Origin: Deltaproteobacteria bacterium
GTDB lineage: Bacteria; Desulfobacterota; Syntrophobacteria; Syntrophobacterales; Syntrophobacteraceae
Direction of reading: 5' to 3'
DNA: 64,000 nt
NCBI GenBank assembly: GCA_012517315.1
Contig: JAAYVE010000019.1
Coordinates: 146,855-210,854, forward strand
Under the pieces are notes generated by a model that was not told the origin of the DNA, ran no database searches, and saw only the letters and a program-made list of their open reading frames with translations. Positions 45,649 to 54,020 of this stretch are shown piece by piece. The position numbers and the translations under genes were made by a program. Position 1 is the stretch's first letter; every line of letters starts with the position of its first letter.

Positions 45649-46332
45649 ATGAAAGTGGACGAGCATTTGGCCGAAAGCGTTCTTTTCGACGGCCTACCGC
45701 AGGAACAGCTCCGGGAAGTAGCCGCCATCGCGTCGGTGCGGAGGTTTTTCCGCGGGCAGACGATCTTTGTGGAGGGGGGAAGAGCGGAAGGTTTCTACAC
45801 CCTTGTTTCCGGGAGGATCAAGGTTTTCAAGCTGTCCCTCGCTGGCAAGGAGCAGATTCTCCACATTTTCGGACCCGGAGAGGTTTTCGGAGAGGTTCCC
45901 GTTTTTGCAGGAGGCCGCTACCCTGCGCACGCGGAAGCCCTTGAAACCGTCACCACCCTTTTCATTCCTCGGGATGCTTTCGTGGATCTCGTCAGAAGGG
46001 AACCGTCTCTTGCCCTCAACATGCTCGGGATTCTGTCCCAGCGCCTGAGGGTTTTCACCCATCTCATCGAGGATCTCTCCCTCAAAGAGGTACCAGGGCG
46101 ACTGGCGGCCTATCTCCTTTACCTGAGCGATCGCAACGGAAGAGCCACAGTCTTCGAACTGGACATCACCAAGGGACAGCTGGCCTCCCTCCTTGGTACC
46201 ATCCCCGAGACCCTCTCCAGGATTCTCACTCGGATGAATCAGCAGGGTTTCATCGTGGTGGAAGGAAAAAAGATCGCGCTCCAGGATCGTGAAGCCATGG
46301 AATCCCTCGCAGCAGGAGAAAAAATCATGTAA
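45649..46332 (+). CDS. Crp/Fnr-family transcriptional regulator
   Basis: 227 aa; GGAGGGG precedes the ATG. The N-terminal cyclic-nucleotide-binding-like barrel (FPGRGEVFGEV-like HIFGPGEVFGEVPVF) lacks the FNR Cys cluster. The C-terminal HTH is Crp-like: TKGQLASLLGTIPETLSRILTRMNQQG. Similar regulators control respiratory or nitrosative-stress genes (HcpR/Dnr types). Target genes are not known; the divergent HD operon is a candidate. Confidence 0.9.
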   Translation: MKVDEHLAESVLFDGLPQEQLREVAAIASVRRFFRGQTIFVEGGRAEGFYTLVSGRIKVFKLSLAGKEQILHIFGPGEVFGEVPVFAGGRYPAHAEALETVTTLFIPRDAFVDLVRREPSLALNMLGILSQRLRVFTHLIEDLSLKEVPGRLAAYLLYLSDRNGRATVFELDITKGQLASLLGTIPETLSRILTRMNQQGFIVVEGKKIALQDREAMESLAAGEKIM

Positions 46333-46353
46333 GGAAGCTCCAGGGCCGATACC

Positions 46354-46770
46354 TTAGTCCCCAATGATTTTAACCAGCACCCGTTTGCACCGTCTCCCAT
46401 CGAACTCCCCGTAGAAAACCTGTTCCCATGGGCCCAGGTCGAGCTTGCCGTCCGTCACCGCCACCACCACTTCCCGCCCCATGATCTGCCGTTTCATGTG
46501 AGCATCGGCGTTGTCTTCCCCCACGTTGTGGCGATACTGGGATACGGGCGCATGAGGAGCGAGCTTTTCCAGCCAAACCTCATAGTCGTGGTGAAGGCCC
46601 GGCTCGTCGTCGTTGATGAAAACCGACGCGGTGATGTGCATGGCGTTGCACAGGACCAGCCCTTCCCGGATACCACTCTCGCGAAGGCACTCCTCCACCT
46701 GGGGGGTGATGTTGATGAAGTCCCGCCGCGAGGGCACATTGAACCACAGCTCCCTGCGGTATGATCTCAT
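46354..46770 (-). CDS. yjbQ: YjbQ-family protein (UPF0047), secondary thiamine-phosphate synthase enzyme
   Basis: 138 aa. Typical motifs: [20 protein letters not shown], the His-rich [24 protein letters not shown] segment ([14 protein letters not shown]), and [14 protein letters not shown]. YjbQ shows weak thiamine-phosphate synthase activity in E. coli but its physiological role is unsettled. It converges with the Crp/Fnr gene. Confidence 0.93.
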   Translation of the reverse strand: MRSYRRELWFNVPSRRDFINITPQVEECLRESGIREGLVLCNAMHITASVFINDDEPGLHHDYEVWLEKLAPHAPVSQYRHNVGEDNADAHMKRQIMGREVVVAVTDGKLDLGPWEQVFYGEFDGRRCKRVLVKIIGD

Positions 46771-46820
46771 GGTTCGAGATCCCCTGAAAAAACCCTCTTC
46801 TGAAACGATCTATGGAGATG

Positions 46821-47402
46821 TCACCTTCTCTTCAGCTCCATTCCCACGCTGAATGCGGGTGCAATAACGTCTCCCAGCCCGTGGTAGGACTTCCCCGTGC
46901 CAACGGAGAAGACGAGAGGCTGGATCTTTGCCACATCCGGCTGTCCGCCCGTCAGGCAGGATTCAGAGACGTGCACCTCCTCCACCTGACCGATCACAAG
47001 GGCATGGCTCCCAAGATCCAGCAAGTGCACCAGGCGGCACTCCAGGTTCACGGGACATTCCCCGATAAGGGGCACCGTGTTTAGTTTGCCGTAAAATACG
47101 CTGAATTTGCAGGCGCTGACCTTGTCCTCCTTTGAACCCGAAACGATGCCGCAGAAGTCCGTCTCCTTCACAAGGGAGACGGAAGGGACATTCACCGAGA
47201 AGGTCCCTTGTTCCTTGATTCCCTTCAGGGTGTGGCGGTGATGCTGAATTGCCGCGGTCAGCATTGGAGGGGTACTGCTGGCAATGCCGCTCCATGCCGC
47301 CGTCATGAAATTGGGTTTTCCGAGCACCTTTGACCCGATGAGTACGGCGGGCATGGGATACAGCAGAGTCTGTGGACCAAGGGTCTTTTTCACGATCGTC
47401 AT
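46821..47402 (-). CDS. Flavin reductase / flavoredoxin-like FMN protein
   Basis: 193 aa from ATG 47402, with GGGAGGACGCG upstream. The family start LYPMPAVLIGSKV and NFMTAAWSGIASSTPPML match the flavin reductase-like FMN-binding split barrel, as in Desulfovibrio flavoredoxin; SVNVPSVSLVKETDFCG and GECPVNLECRLVH follow. It binds FMN and reduces flavins or passes electrons. Start overlaps the stop of the upstream nitroreductase by 4 nt. Confidence 0.9.
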   Translation of the reverse strand: MTIVKKTLGPQTLLYPMPAVLIGSKVLGKPNFMTAAWSGIASSTPPMLTAAIQHHRHTLKGIKEQGTFSVNVPSVSLVKETDFCGIVSGSKEDKVSACKFSVFYGKLNTVPLIGECPVNLECRLVHLLDLGSHALVIGQVEEVHVSESCLTGGQPDVAKIQPLVFSVGTGKSYHGLGDVIAPAFSVGMELKRR

Positions 47403-48097
47403 CGCGTCCTCCCAAATGGAATGATGGCAAGCGGTTCTTCCGAAATCGACATGCGGAGAAGCTGCTTCACCTCCCTGTCCTGAAAAGCCCCCACTACGAC
47501 ACTTCCCAGGCCGCATGCCACCGCCTGCAGGCAGACGTTCTGGGCGGCATGCCCCGCTTCCATGAAGACATATCGCACGCCTCGCTCCCTGTACTTCCCC
47601 GTGGTGCGCTCGAAAACCGCCCCGATGACAACGCTTGCGGGAGCCTCCCCGACCCATGACTGATTGAGAGCCGCGGCAGCGAGATCGGTCCTTCGGTCGC
47701 CCTGAAAAACCTTCAGGAGTTCATGGCCTGATGGCCTATAACGGTAGACTCCCTCCTCCAGACCTTCCACCCGTCCCGCCACCAGGTAAACTTCCAGGGG
47801 ATAGAGCGCTCCCGCCGATGGGGCTGTCCTGAAACCTCGTGGACTGGTGATCCCTTGGGCCGCCCACAGAATCTGTGAAACATCCGCGAGAGACAAAGCT
47901 TCATTCCGGAAATCCCGAACAGACCGGCGCTCGGCAAGCGTTCTTTCGAGAGAGGCACCGCCCTGCGTCCTGGCAGCCGGAAGTTTGGTCACCGATGCAT
48001 TCGATTCGACCCGGGAGGTTCCGGAGGATTCATGGACCATCAGGAGCAGCAGGGCCCCAACGGCCATCAGGCTATGTATGAAAAGATAATCTTTCAT
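47399..48097 (-). CDS. SagB-type nitroreductase with N-terminal signal/anchor
   Basis: 232 aa. The hydrophobic start (FIHSLMAVGALLLLMV) predicts export or membrane anchoring. The body has the nitroreductase/SagB pattern RRSVRDFRNEALSLADVSQILWAAQG, SAGALYPLEVYLV, YRYRPSGHELL, GEAPASVVIGAVF, and EAGHAAQNVCLQAVACGLG. FMN-dependent oxidoreductase. It is cotranscribed with and overlaps the flavin reductase at 46821. Confidence 0.88.
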   Translation of the reverse strand: MKDYLFIHSLMAVGALLLLMVHESSGTSRVESNASVTKLPAARTQGGASLERTLAERRSVRDFRNEALSLADVSQILWAAQGITSPRGFRTAPSAGALYPLEVYLVAGRVEGLEEGVYRYRPSGHELLKVFQGDRRTDLAAAALNQSWVGEAPASVVIGAVFERTTGKYRERGVRYVFMEAGHAAQNVCLQAVACGLGSVVVGAFQDREVKQLLRMSISEEPLAIIPFGRTR

Positions 48098-48255
48098 GGT
48101 TCCATCCTCCCTTGGACCTTCGAAGCCATCGCCGCAAGGAGGTCAAGGGTCGGAAAAGCGCTGTGGAGTGCGGTGCCATCGGGGAAGAAAGAGATTTGCT
48201 CCTTGACTCAAAGCGAGAAGCATGATAGAGGAATGGGTCTTGCACGTCAAGGGGT

Positions 48256-48331
48256 GGGCCGTTAACTCAGCAGGTAGAGTATCTGCCTTTTAAGCAGAGA
48301 GTCGCCGGTTCGAATCCAGCACGGCCCACCA
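48256..48331 (+). tRNA. tRNA-Lys (UUU)
   Basis: 76 nt with a 7-bp acceptor stem GGGCCGT/ACGGCCC, anticodon loop CTTTTAA (anticodon TTT), T loop TTCGAAT and encoded CCA. The T stem GCCGG/CCAGC has one C-A mismatch. A weak promoter TTGACT-N17-TAGAGG lies at 48203-48231. Confidence 0.95.
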
Positions 48332-48383
48332 AAAAAATCCTTGACAAGGGATCACGGCTTTCATTAGAAAGCCTCCACGCTGT

Positions 48384-48461
48384 GTCCCCATCGTCTAGCC
48401 CGGTCCAGGACACCGGCCTTTCACGCCGGCAACACCGGTTCAAATCCGGTTGGGGACGCCA
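48384..48461 (+). tRNA. tRNA-Glu (UUC)
   Basis: 78 nt. Acceptor stem GTCCCCA/TGGGGAC, anticodon stem CCGGC/GCCGG with loop reading anticodon TTC, T arm ACCGGTTCAAATCCGGT, and CCA encoded. TTGACA at 48341-48346 with TAGAAA 18 nt later may be its own promoter, although cotranscription with tRNA-Lys is possible. Confidence 0.95.
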
Positions 48462-48470
48462 AAGCATATC

Positions 48471-48508
48471 AAGGGCTTGCCCGATTTGTGGTGCAAGCCC
48501 TTTTTTTT
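48471..48508 (+). terminator. Strong intrinsic terminator of the tRNA unit
   Basis: AAGGGCTTGC and GCAAGCCCTT form a perfect 10-bp stem with a 12-nt loop, followed by eight T overlapping the arm end. It starts 9 nt after tRNA-Glu. Confidence 0.95.
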
Positions 48509-48683
48509 CGTTACTCTGTCAGTCGTTGTGCCACTCATGAGGTCTTACCGGGAAAGTGGAGGCATCAACCCCCTTCCGCCAATACAGATCGACGGGGGCA
48601 CACCAGCCTGCAGCTTTCGAGGGGCTTCCAGGTCATGCTGCAGGGGTACCCTGTAGGGAAGGGCCTGACCCTGCCGCCTCCCT

Positions 48684-49028
48684 TCAATGATAATCGTGAG
48701 TACCCAGGATCACCGGTATTCCCGTTTTTGTTTGCAGCAGCTTCGCCATTTCCTCCGCAGAACCGTAAGGGCAGCCGGGTTTAGCATTGACCAGGCAAGA
48801 ACTGAGATAAATGGCATCCGGTTTGATTTCCGACATCTTGGAGGCCATGGCGACTGTGGGAACCATGGCCCGGGCGGGGCACTCACATTTCACAAAGCCC
48901 GTCACTTGAACCGGCTCCTGGAAATTCCCCTCGCCAAGGGCGGCCGCCTTGAGACACCTCCATTCACCGGGGCAGCCGTAACCACTGTCCATGTAAGCCC
49001 CACATCCAACAACGGTCACCTTTTTCAT
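48684..49028 (-). CDS. CGGC domain protein
   Basis: 114 aa from ATG 49028, with AGGGAGG 8 nt upstream. Begins KKVTVVGCGAYMD; YGCPGEWRCLKAA, VKCECPARAM and SSCLVNAKPGCPY give the cysteine pattern of the CGGC family (PF08821), probably metal-binding. Function unknown. Single gene between the tRNA unit and an intergenic gap. Confidence 0.88.
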   Translation of the reverse strand: MKKVTVVGCGAYMDSGYGCPGEWRCLKAAALGEGNFQEPVQVTGFVKCECPARAMVPTVAMASKMSEIKPDAIYLSSCLVNAKPGCPYGSAEEMAKLLQTKTGIPVILGTHDYH

Positions 49029-49689
49029 ACCATCGCCTCCCTTGCTCAAAGTGGACCTGATCGTTCCCCCAAGTGGAAAAGCAAAAGCTATGGGCTTCTG
49101 TACCCAAAAGGGGATCGCCGCCCCGTTCCCCCACCCAGGTTTTTCTGGAGTTCCTGAAGAGTCCCTCTCCCTTTCCTGAGAACACGGAACCTCGGACCTC
49201 CGGCATTACATCCCGTCGGGCACCGTCTTCACAAGCTATTATGGAGGAGAGGAACCTGAGCGGTCTTCTTTTGGTTATTCTTTCACCAAAACGGGCCTGA
49301 ATCAAATCTTTTCATCTTTTCAGCCGGATCGCCCTTACAAAGAAGACTCCTCCTGTCGGTCGCGCATACTTCCATCCTGTTTGCCACCGGGTCGACCCCG
49401 AGAAGCGTCCTGTACTTCCTTGGAAAACCAAATTGACCCGTGGCTACCTCGGGGGTCGCATCCCGTCCCTCGCTTCGGTTGGAGACAAGGCAAACTTCAG
49501 GCGTCCCATGCCCATTTCATGCGCACCGCATTCCCCAGCTTCCCATGGAAGGCGGGGAAAATGCGCTCAGGCCTGGGCCCGCTTTCTTGGGAGATCTCAA
49601 AGAAATCCAATGGACCATGCAAGTGCGCCCTCTCACAGAAAACGCGCTCTTCAAGGGGGATTCCGGTGTCTCTTTCCCGCAACTGACTC
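49029..49689. other. Intergenic region without a recognised gene
   Basis: 661 bp. Several short ORFs are present in plus-strand frames but their composition is Pro/Arg/Ser-rich and none has a ribosome site or family likeness. Confidence 0.6.
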
Positions 49690-51315
49690 CTACGCCTTGG
49701 ACCGGATGCGGGATTTCTGGACGACCCAGATGGTCATCATGGGCCAGACAAACCCCAGGATTGTGACCGTAACGAGAAGGACCCCCAACTGGCTGTAATC
49801 GGCCGGCACCTTGACGTCACCCGTTGCAGCGTCCACCACCCGGCGGCTCACCACGTACACTTGATTCAGATACTTGGTCCCAAGGCTTGACATGGAGAGA
49901 GCCAGGTTGGTGAAGGAGGCCATAACGGCGAAGAAGGTCGCCTTGAGGTGAGGTGGGGCGCTTTGGGCAATCCAGGCGAGCATTGGGATCATGGCCACCT
50001 GCCCCAGAGGAGATTCCAGGGCCGTGTCCACCACCGCAATGAAACGCGCATCCACAAGCCCTCCCGTCAGGGCTGAAGTCCAGTGGTGGATGCCGTAATA
50101 GAGACCGATGATGGGCAAGGAGAGGACAGTGCCTGCAACGGTGAGAAAGCCCACCACGTAAGCGATGGATCGCTCGGCCATGAAACGCCGAAAGATGAAC
50201 ATCCCCAGCAGGGCAAAGGAACTGGAGATGAGGGACAGGTTGGAAATGAATTGCTGGTCGAACCCCAGTTCGTCGATCTGCCACCAGGTGGAACCAGCTC
50301 CAGGCCCGGGCAGAGCCCGGAAAACGAAAATGATGAGAGCCGTCCCCACGAGGCTGCGCCTGTCCTCGAGAGAGAGTTCCCTGAGGAGTCTTGCCATGAG
50401 GAAAAGAACGATCCCCATGGACCCCGCAAAGACAATCTCCTGGTCGAAGGGAACGGTCCCAAGGCCCATGGCCAAGGTGAAGGCGACGAAGACCAGGCTT
50501 CCTCCCAAGATCCACAAGTTGGGCTCTGTTTTCTGCCCCTTCAGCCCGAGCATCTCCTGGATATGCTCCTCTTCGAAACCCAGTCCCCGAAGGTCTTTCA
50601 CCCGCTTTCCCCTGAGGAACCACGCGATGATCACTCCCAGGACCGAAATGGCCGGAATCACCATGGCCATCGTGTAGATGTCCAGGTATACGGACACCTT
50701 TTCCGCTTCGGACATCCCGGCCACCCCGCTGAACATGACGATATTCACCACCGACACCAGGATTCCCCCTCCCACGATGGCGGCACGGCCGAGGGTCTGC
50801 ATGGTGGTGTGCATCTGCTTGACGACCGCAGGATCGTACGGCAGTCCCTGATCATCCACGGTGGGGACCGCTTCCACGGTCATGGCATCCGCCACCACGT
50901 CCTGAACGACATACCCCAATGGGGCCAGGAGGACACCAAGGACATACCAGGCCTCAGCGCTCATGAACCGGAGCATGAACTGGTTGCGCCCGATGAGACC
51001 CAGCATGATGACAAAATCCGTGGCAATGAGCCCAGCACCCACGAAAACGAAAAGGGACTTCCAGCGCCACAGCAGGTCCACGATGTGCCCAAAGGGCATC
51101 TTGAGTGTCCAGGGGATCCCGGCCCAGAATGCCAAAGCCGCCAGGAACTCGGCGGAAAGGCCGAGATAGTCCTTCACAAAAAAGGTCCCCACAATGGCTG
51201 TAAGACCGGAAACCCCCGCCGCCAGGTAAACCATGAGTGGCGGAAGGTAGGACACCCGCATCTGCCTGGCAAGAGAAATGAAATTGGTGTCGATCCAAGA
51301 CCAAAATCGTCTCAC
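49690..51315 (-). CDS. Folate-biopterin (FBT/BT1)-type transporter
   Basis: 541 aa polytopic protein (about 12 segments). The start is GTG 51315 with a near-perfect GGAGGTGAT 7 nt upstream. Family-like features are GLSAEFLAALAFWAGIPWTLKMPFGHIVD and VVADAMTVE. Substrate unproven: relatives carry folates or pterins, others unknown cargo. Single-gene unit. Confidence 0.78.
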   Translation of the reverse strand: MRRFWSWIDTNFISLARQMRVSYLPPLMVYLAAGVSGLTAIVGTFFVKDYLGLSAEFLAALAFWAGIPWTLKMPFGHIVDLLWRWKSLFVFVGAGLIATDFVIMLGLIGRNQFMLRFMSAEAWYVLGVLLAPLGYVVQDVVADAMTVEAVPTVDDQGLPYDPAVVKQMHTTMQTLGRAAIVGGGILVSVVNIVMFSGVAGMSEAEKVSVYLDIYTMAMVIPAISVLGVIIAWFLRGKRVKDLRGLGFEEEHIQEMLGLKGQKTEPNLWILGGSLVFVAFTLAMGLGTVPFDQEIVFAGSMGIVLFLMARLLRELSLEDRRSLVGTALIIFVFRALPGPGAGSTWWQIDELGFDQQFISNLSLISSSFALLGMFIFRRFMAERSIAYVVGFLTVAGTVLSLPIIGLYYGIHHWTSALTGGLVDARFIAVVDTALESPLGQVAMIPMLAWIAQSAPPHLKATFFAVMASFTNLALSMSSLGTKYLNQVYVVSRRVVDAATGDVKVPADYSQLGVLLVTVTILGFVWPMMTIWVVQKSRIRSKA

Positions 51316-51546
51316 GTTCTAATCACCTCCCGCCCTTGCACCACCTAGCAACTGCATCCCTGCGCCCCCTCCACTCCACTTGAATTATGACGGATAATCC
51401 ACTAATCCCCTGAAAGCAAGACGCAAGAAGTGTACGAATGGCAGTGAGGGCGCATTTCGCGAGCAGACGGTCTGGCACTGAAGAGTTCCATGACCGGGGT
51501 GCGGCCACGAAACCGGGAGCAAACACGATGGAGGAACCCAAAACCC

Positions 51547-52464
51547 ATGAAAATCCTTTATTCATCCGATACCCACGTTCATCCAGCCCATTTTCAGAAG
51601 CTCCTCACTGCAGCCCACTCCCTCAAACCGGCTGCCATCATCGTGGGGGGAGACATCAATCCCGACTGGAAAAGGGGAGGAATCGCCCATTCCATTGAAC
51701 CGCACCGTTCCTGGATTCGGGATCGGCTCCTTCCAGCCGTCGCGGATTTCCGCAGAACACATCCCGAAACCCAGATCCTCCTCGACCTAGGAAACGACGA
51801 TATCGCTGCCGCACGAGAACTCCTGATCCCCCATGACGGAAAGGAGTTACACCTTCTGCACCGGCGGGTGGTTCCAGTGGGAGAGGAGTTTGCCGTGGCA
51901 GGGTACATGACCGTGAACCCCACTCCTTTTGCCATCAAGGACTGGGAAAAGCCCGACTGCCATGAGAGGCCGGGCCTCAAGGATGCCGGCGTTTCCCGCA
52001 CCGGCTACTGTACCAGGTCAGGGGCCCCTGCCCCGGTAGAGTTGGATTTCTCTTCGGGCACCATGGAAGAAGACCTGGAGGCACTCGCCCGATCCATCGC
52101 GGAGAACGTCCCTCTTCACCGCAAGCTGGTTTTCGTCAGCCACGCCCCTCCACGGGACACGGCCCTGGACCTCACCCAACATGGGCTCCACGTGGGAAGT
52201 CTCGCGGTTCGACGCTTTCTCGAAAGCCGGGGAAAAGAATGCCGTATCGCCGTCTCTCTCCATGGACACATCCACGAATCGCCGTGGCAAAGCGGCAGCG
52301 TGTGGGAAGCGGTGGCCGGAATTCCCTGCTTCAACGTCGGTCAGACAAACCGACATCTTCGGGCACTTTTCTTTAGCTCGGAAGATCCCCTGGAATCAGC
52401 GCGCCTCATTGTCGTGGAGCCATCCGGCGAAGTGGGCGTCCGGGACAGAGGGGTGTGGTTTTAA
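51547..52464 (+). CDS. Calcineurin-like metallophosphoesterase
   Basis: 305 aa from ATG 51547 (GGAGGAAC upstream). Metal-binding motifs in order: ILYSSDTHVHP (DxH), VGGDINPD (GD), LDLGNDDI (GN(D/H)), FVSHAPPRD (H) and SLHGHIHES (GHxH). It is a cytosolic phosphodiesterase or phosphatase of unknown substrate. The frame is open upstream to 51490 but without a better start. Confidence 0.88.
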   Translation: MKILYSSDTHVHPAHFQKLLTAAHSLKPAAIIVGGDINPDWKRGGIAHSIEPHRSWIRDRLLPAVADFRRTHPETQILLDLGNDDIAAARELLIPHDGKELHLLHRRVVPVGEEFAVAGYMTVNPTPFAIKDWEKPDCHERPGLKDAGVSRTGYCTRSGAPAPVELDFSSGTMEEDLEALARSIAENVPLHRKLVFVSHAPPRDTALDLTQHGLHVGSLAVRRFLESRGKECRIAVSLHGHIHESPWQSGSVWEAVAGIPCFNVGQTNRHLRALFFSSEDPLESARLIVVEPSGEVGVRDRGVWF

Positions 52465-52913
52465 GAGTCGATCGGGGGAGCGTTCCATTCTTCCCCAACG
52501 CATCTGCCTCCATGGGCCCTTGCAAGGAGACCATTTGTTGCCGTGTTCGGTCATAATGGTTAAAATACAATAGAAAATGAGTATAGTTTACCAAAACAAA
52601 TACCGGGCAACCTGAAGATGATGCAACTCTCCCGACCCATCCGTCAGCAGTTTAGGGTGATGGCGATTGGGAGTTGTAAGATGAGGAATTCTGGAAAAAA
52701 AGGACTGTCTATTCGAATGAAGCGCATACAGTCACGGGCAAGAGCTCTGTCATTCGGGCAAATGTTACAGCTGTGACGACGGGACGACGGAGGATCGTTT
52801 CAGTAAAGGCATTGATCTATTTTTTGGCCCATGACTGAAAATTGTGAAGTTGACCCGCCGAAACATCGGCGACGAAGTTTTGGGCAACAAAGGGCGAACA
52901 CTTCAACGGCAGG

Positions 52914-52945
52914 GGCTGGAGGGTGACCCTCCAGCCATATTTTTT
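52914..52945 (+). terminator. Strong terminator without an obvious upstream gene
   Basis: GGCTGGAGGGT and ACCCTCCAGCC form a perfect 11-bp arm pair around a single G, then ATATTTTTT. The nearest plus-strand gene ends 450 bp upstream at 52464. Confidence 0.85.
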
Positions 52946-53011
52946 CGGTCGTGGTTCCGTTGATGGTCCTGGAAACGTTTGAATGCTGCGTGAAATCGCT
53001 GAAAGAATGAT

Positions 53012-53039
53012 TTGTGAAAACGGCGGGAGAGTTTAGAAT
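53012..53039 (+). promoter_or_regulatory. Promoter of the nifU operon
   Basis: TTGTGA (53012-53017) and TAGAAT (53034-53039) are 16 nt apart. A start near 53046 gives a 145-nt leader before nifU. Confidence 0.6.
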
Positions 53040-53189
53040 ACAATTTTTCCAAGTGCCGACTGCGCAGCGTCAGTGCCCGTGGGACTGCTCTGGCAGGTGC
53101 TTTCCCCGCCAACCGGCGGATGGTGTGAGGGAGGTGACGACCTGGCTGACAGTCCCCGTTTGTATTGTCGAAGAAGAGGAGTGGAGCTC

Positions 53190-54020
53190 ATGTGGGATTA
53201 CACAGACAAGGTCAAGGATCATTTTCTGAATCCCCGCAACGTGGGGGAGGTGGAGAATCCGGACGGAGTGGCCGAGGTGGGGTCCATCGCATGCGGCGGT
53301 GCCCTCAGACTCACTTTCAAGGTGGATGAAAACAACCGCATCACGGAGGCCAAGTTCAAGACTTTTGGTTGCGCCAGTGCCATTGCCGCCGCATCGGCCC
53401 TCACGGAAATCATCAAGGGGATGACCGTTGAAGAAGCCGCAAAGGTCACCAACCAGGACATAGCCAACTACCTGGGGGGGCTTCCTCAGGAGAAGATGCA
53501 CTGTTCGGTGCTTGGCCGGGAAGCCTTGGAAAAGGCCATTTCCCATTATAAGGGGGCACCCCTCCAAATGGCGCCGGGCAATATCGTCTGTGAGTGTTTC
53601 GGGGTGACAGATTTGGAAATTGAACGGGCCGTGGAGGAAAACAACCTGGCAACGGTGGAGGATGTGACCAATTACACCAAGGCGGGTGGGGGTTGCAGCA
53701 GCTGCCACGAGGCCATCGAGGAGATCATTTCCCGGGTCCGTTCCCGGATGGAGTCCAAACCCGTCTCAAGCCCCAGGCTATCCAACATTCAAAAGATCAA
53801 GATGATCGAGGAAACCATCGACCGGGAAATCAGGCCATCCTTGAAGCAGGACGGTGGAGACATCGAACTCATCGACGTGGTGGGCAACCGGGTGATCGTG
53901 GCAACAAGAGGTGCCTGTGCTTCCTGCCAGGCGGCCAACATGACCCTGAAGCATTTCGTCGAGGCAAAGCTGAAGGAGTTCGTCTGGCCCGAACTGGTGG
54001 TTGAGGAGGATTCCCAGTGA
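53190..54020 (+). CDS. nifU: Three-domain NifU Fe-S scaffold
   Basis: 276 aa from ATG 53190 (GAGGAG 8 nt upstream). Domain 1 is IscU-like with Cys35, Cys61 and Cys105; the residue usually Asp two after the first Cys (CGD) is Gly here (ACGGAL). Domain 2 is BFD-like [2Fe-2S] with Cys134, Cys136, Cys169 and Cys172. Domain 3 is NifU-C with CASC at 243-246. It assembles clusters from sulfur supplied by NifS, whose gene overlaps by 4 nt. It is a general Fe-S scaffold here since no nitrogenase genes are seen. Confidence 0.95.
   Translation: MWDYTDKVKDHFLNPRNVGEVENPDGVAEVGSIACGGALRLTFKVDENNRITEAKFKTFGCASAIAAASALTEIIKGMTVEEAAKVTNQDIANYLGGLPQEKMHCSVLGREALEKAISHYKGAPLQMAPGNIVCECFGVTDLEIERAVEENNLATVEDVTNYTKAGGGCSSCHEAIEEIISRVRSRMESKPVSSPRLSNIQKIKMIEETIDREIRPSLKQDGGDIELIDVVGNRVIVATRGACASCQAANMTLKHFVEAKLKEFVWPELVVEEDSQ

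Larger units (their letters stand above)
52465..53189. other. AT-richer intergenic region before nifU
   Basis: 725 bp, clearly lower in GC than the neighbours at 52550-52860. A 52-codon ORF starts at 52618 (MMQLSRPIRQQF) without a strong ribosome site. The region ends in a strong terminator at 52914-52945 followed by the nifU promoter. A non-coding RNA or a gene remnant would explain the terminator. Confidence 0.5.

Noticed and set aside
45409..45666. Minus-strand 85-codon ORF between the HD gene and the Crp/Fnr gene
   Set aside because: It overlaps the Crp/Fnr start, has a low-complexity N-terminus and no ribosome site.
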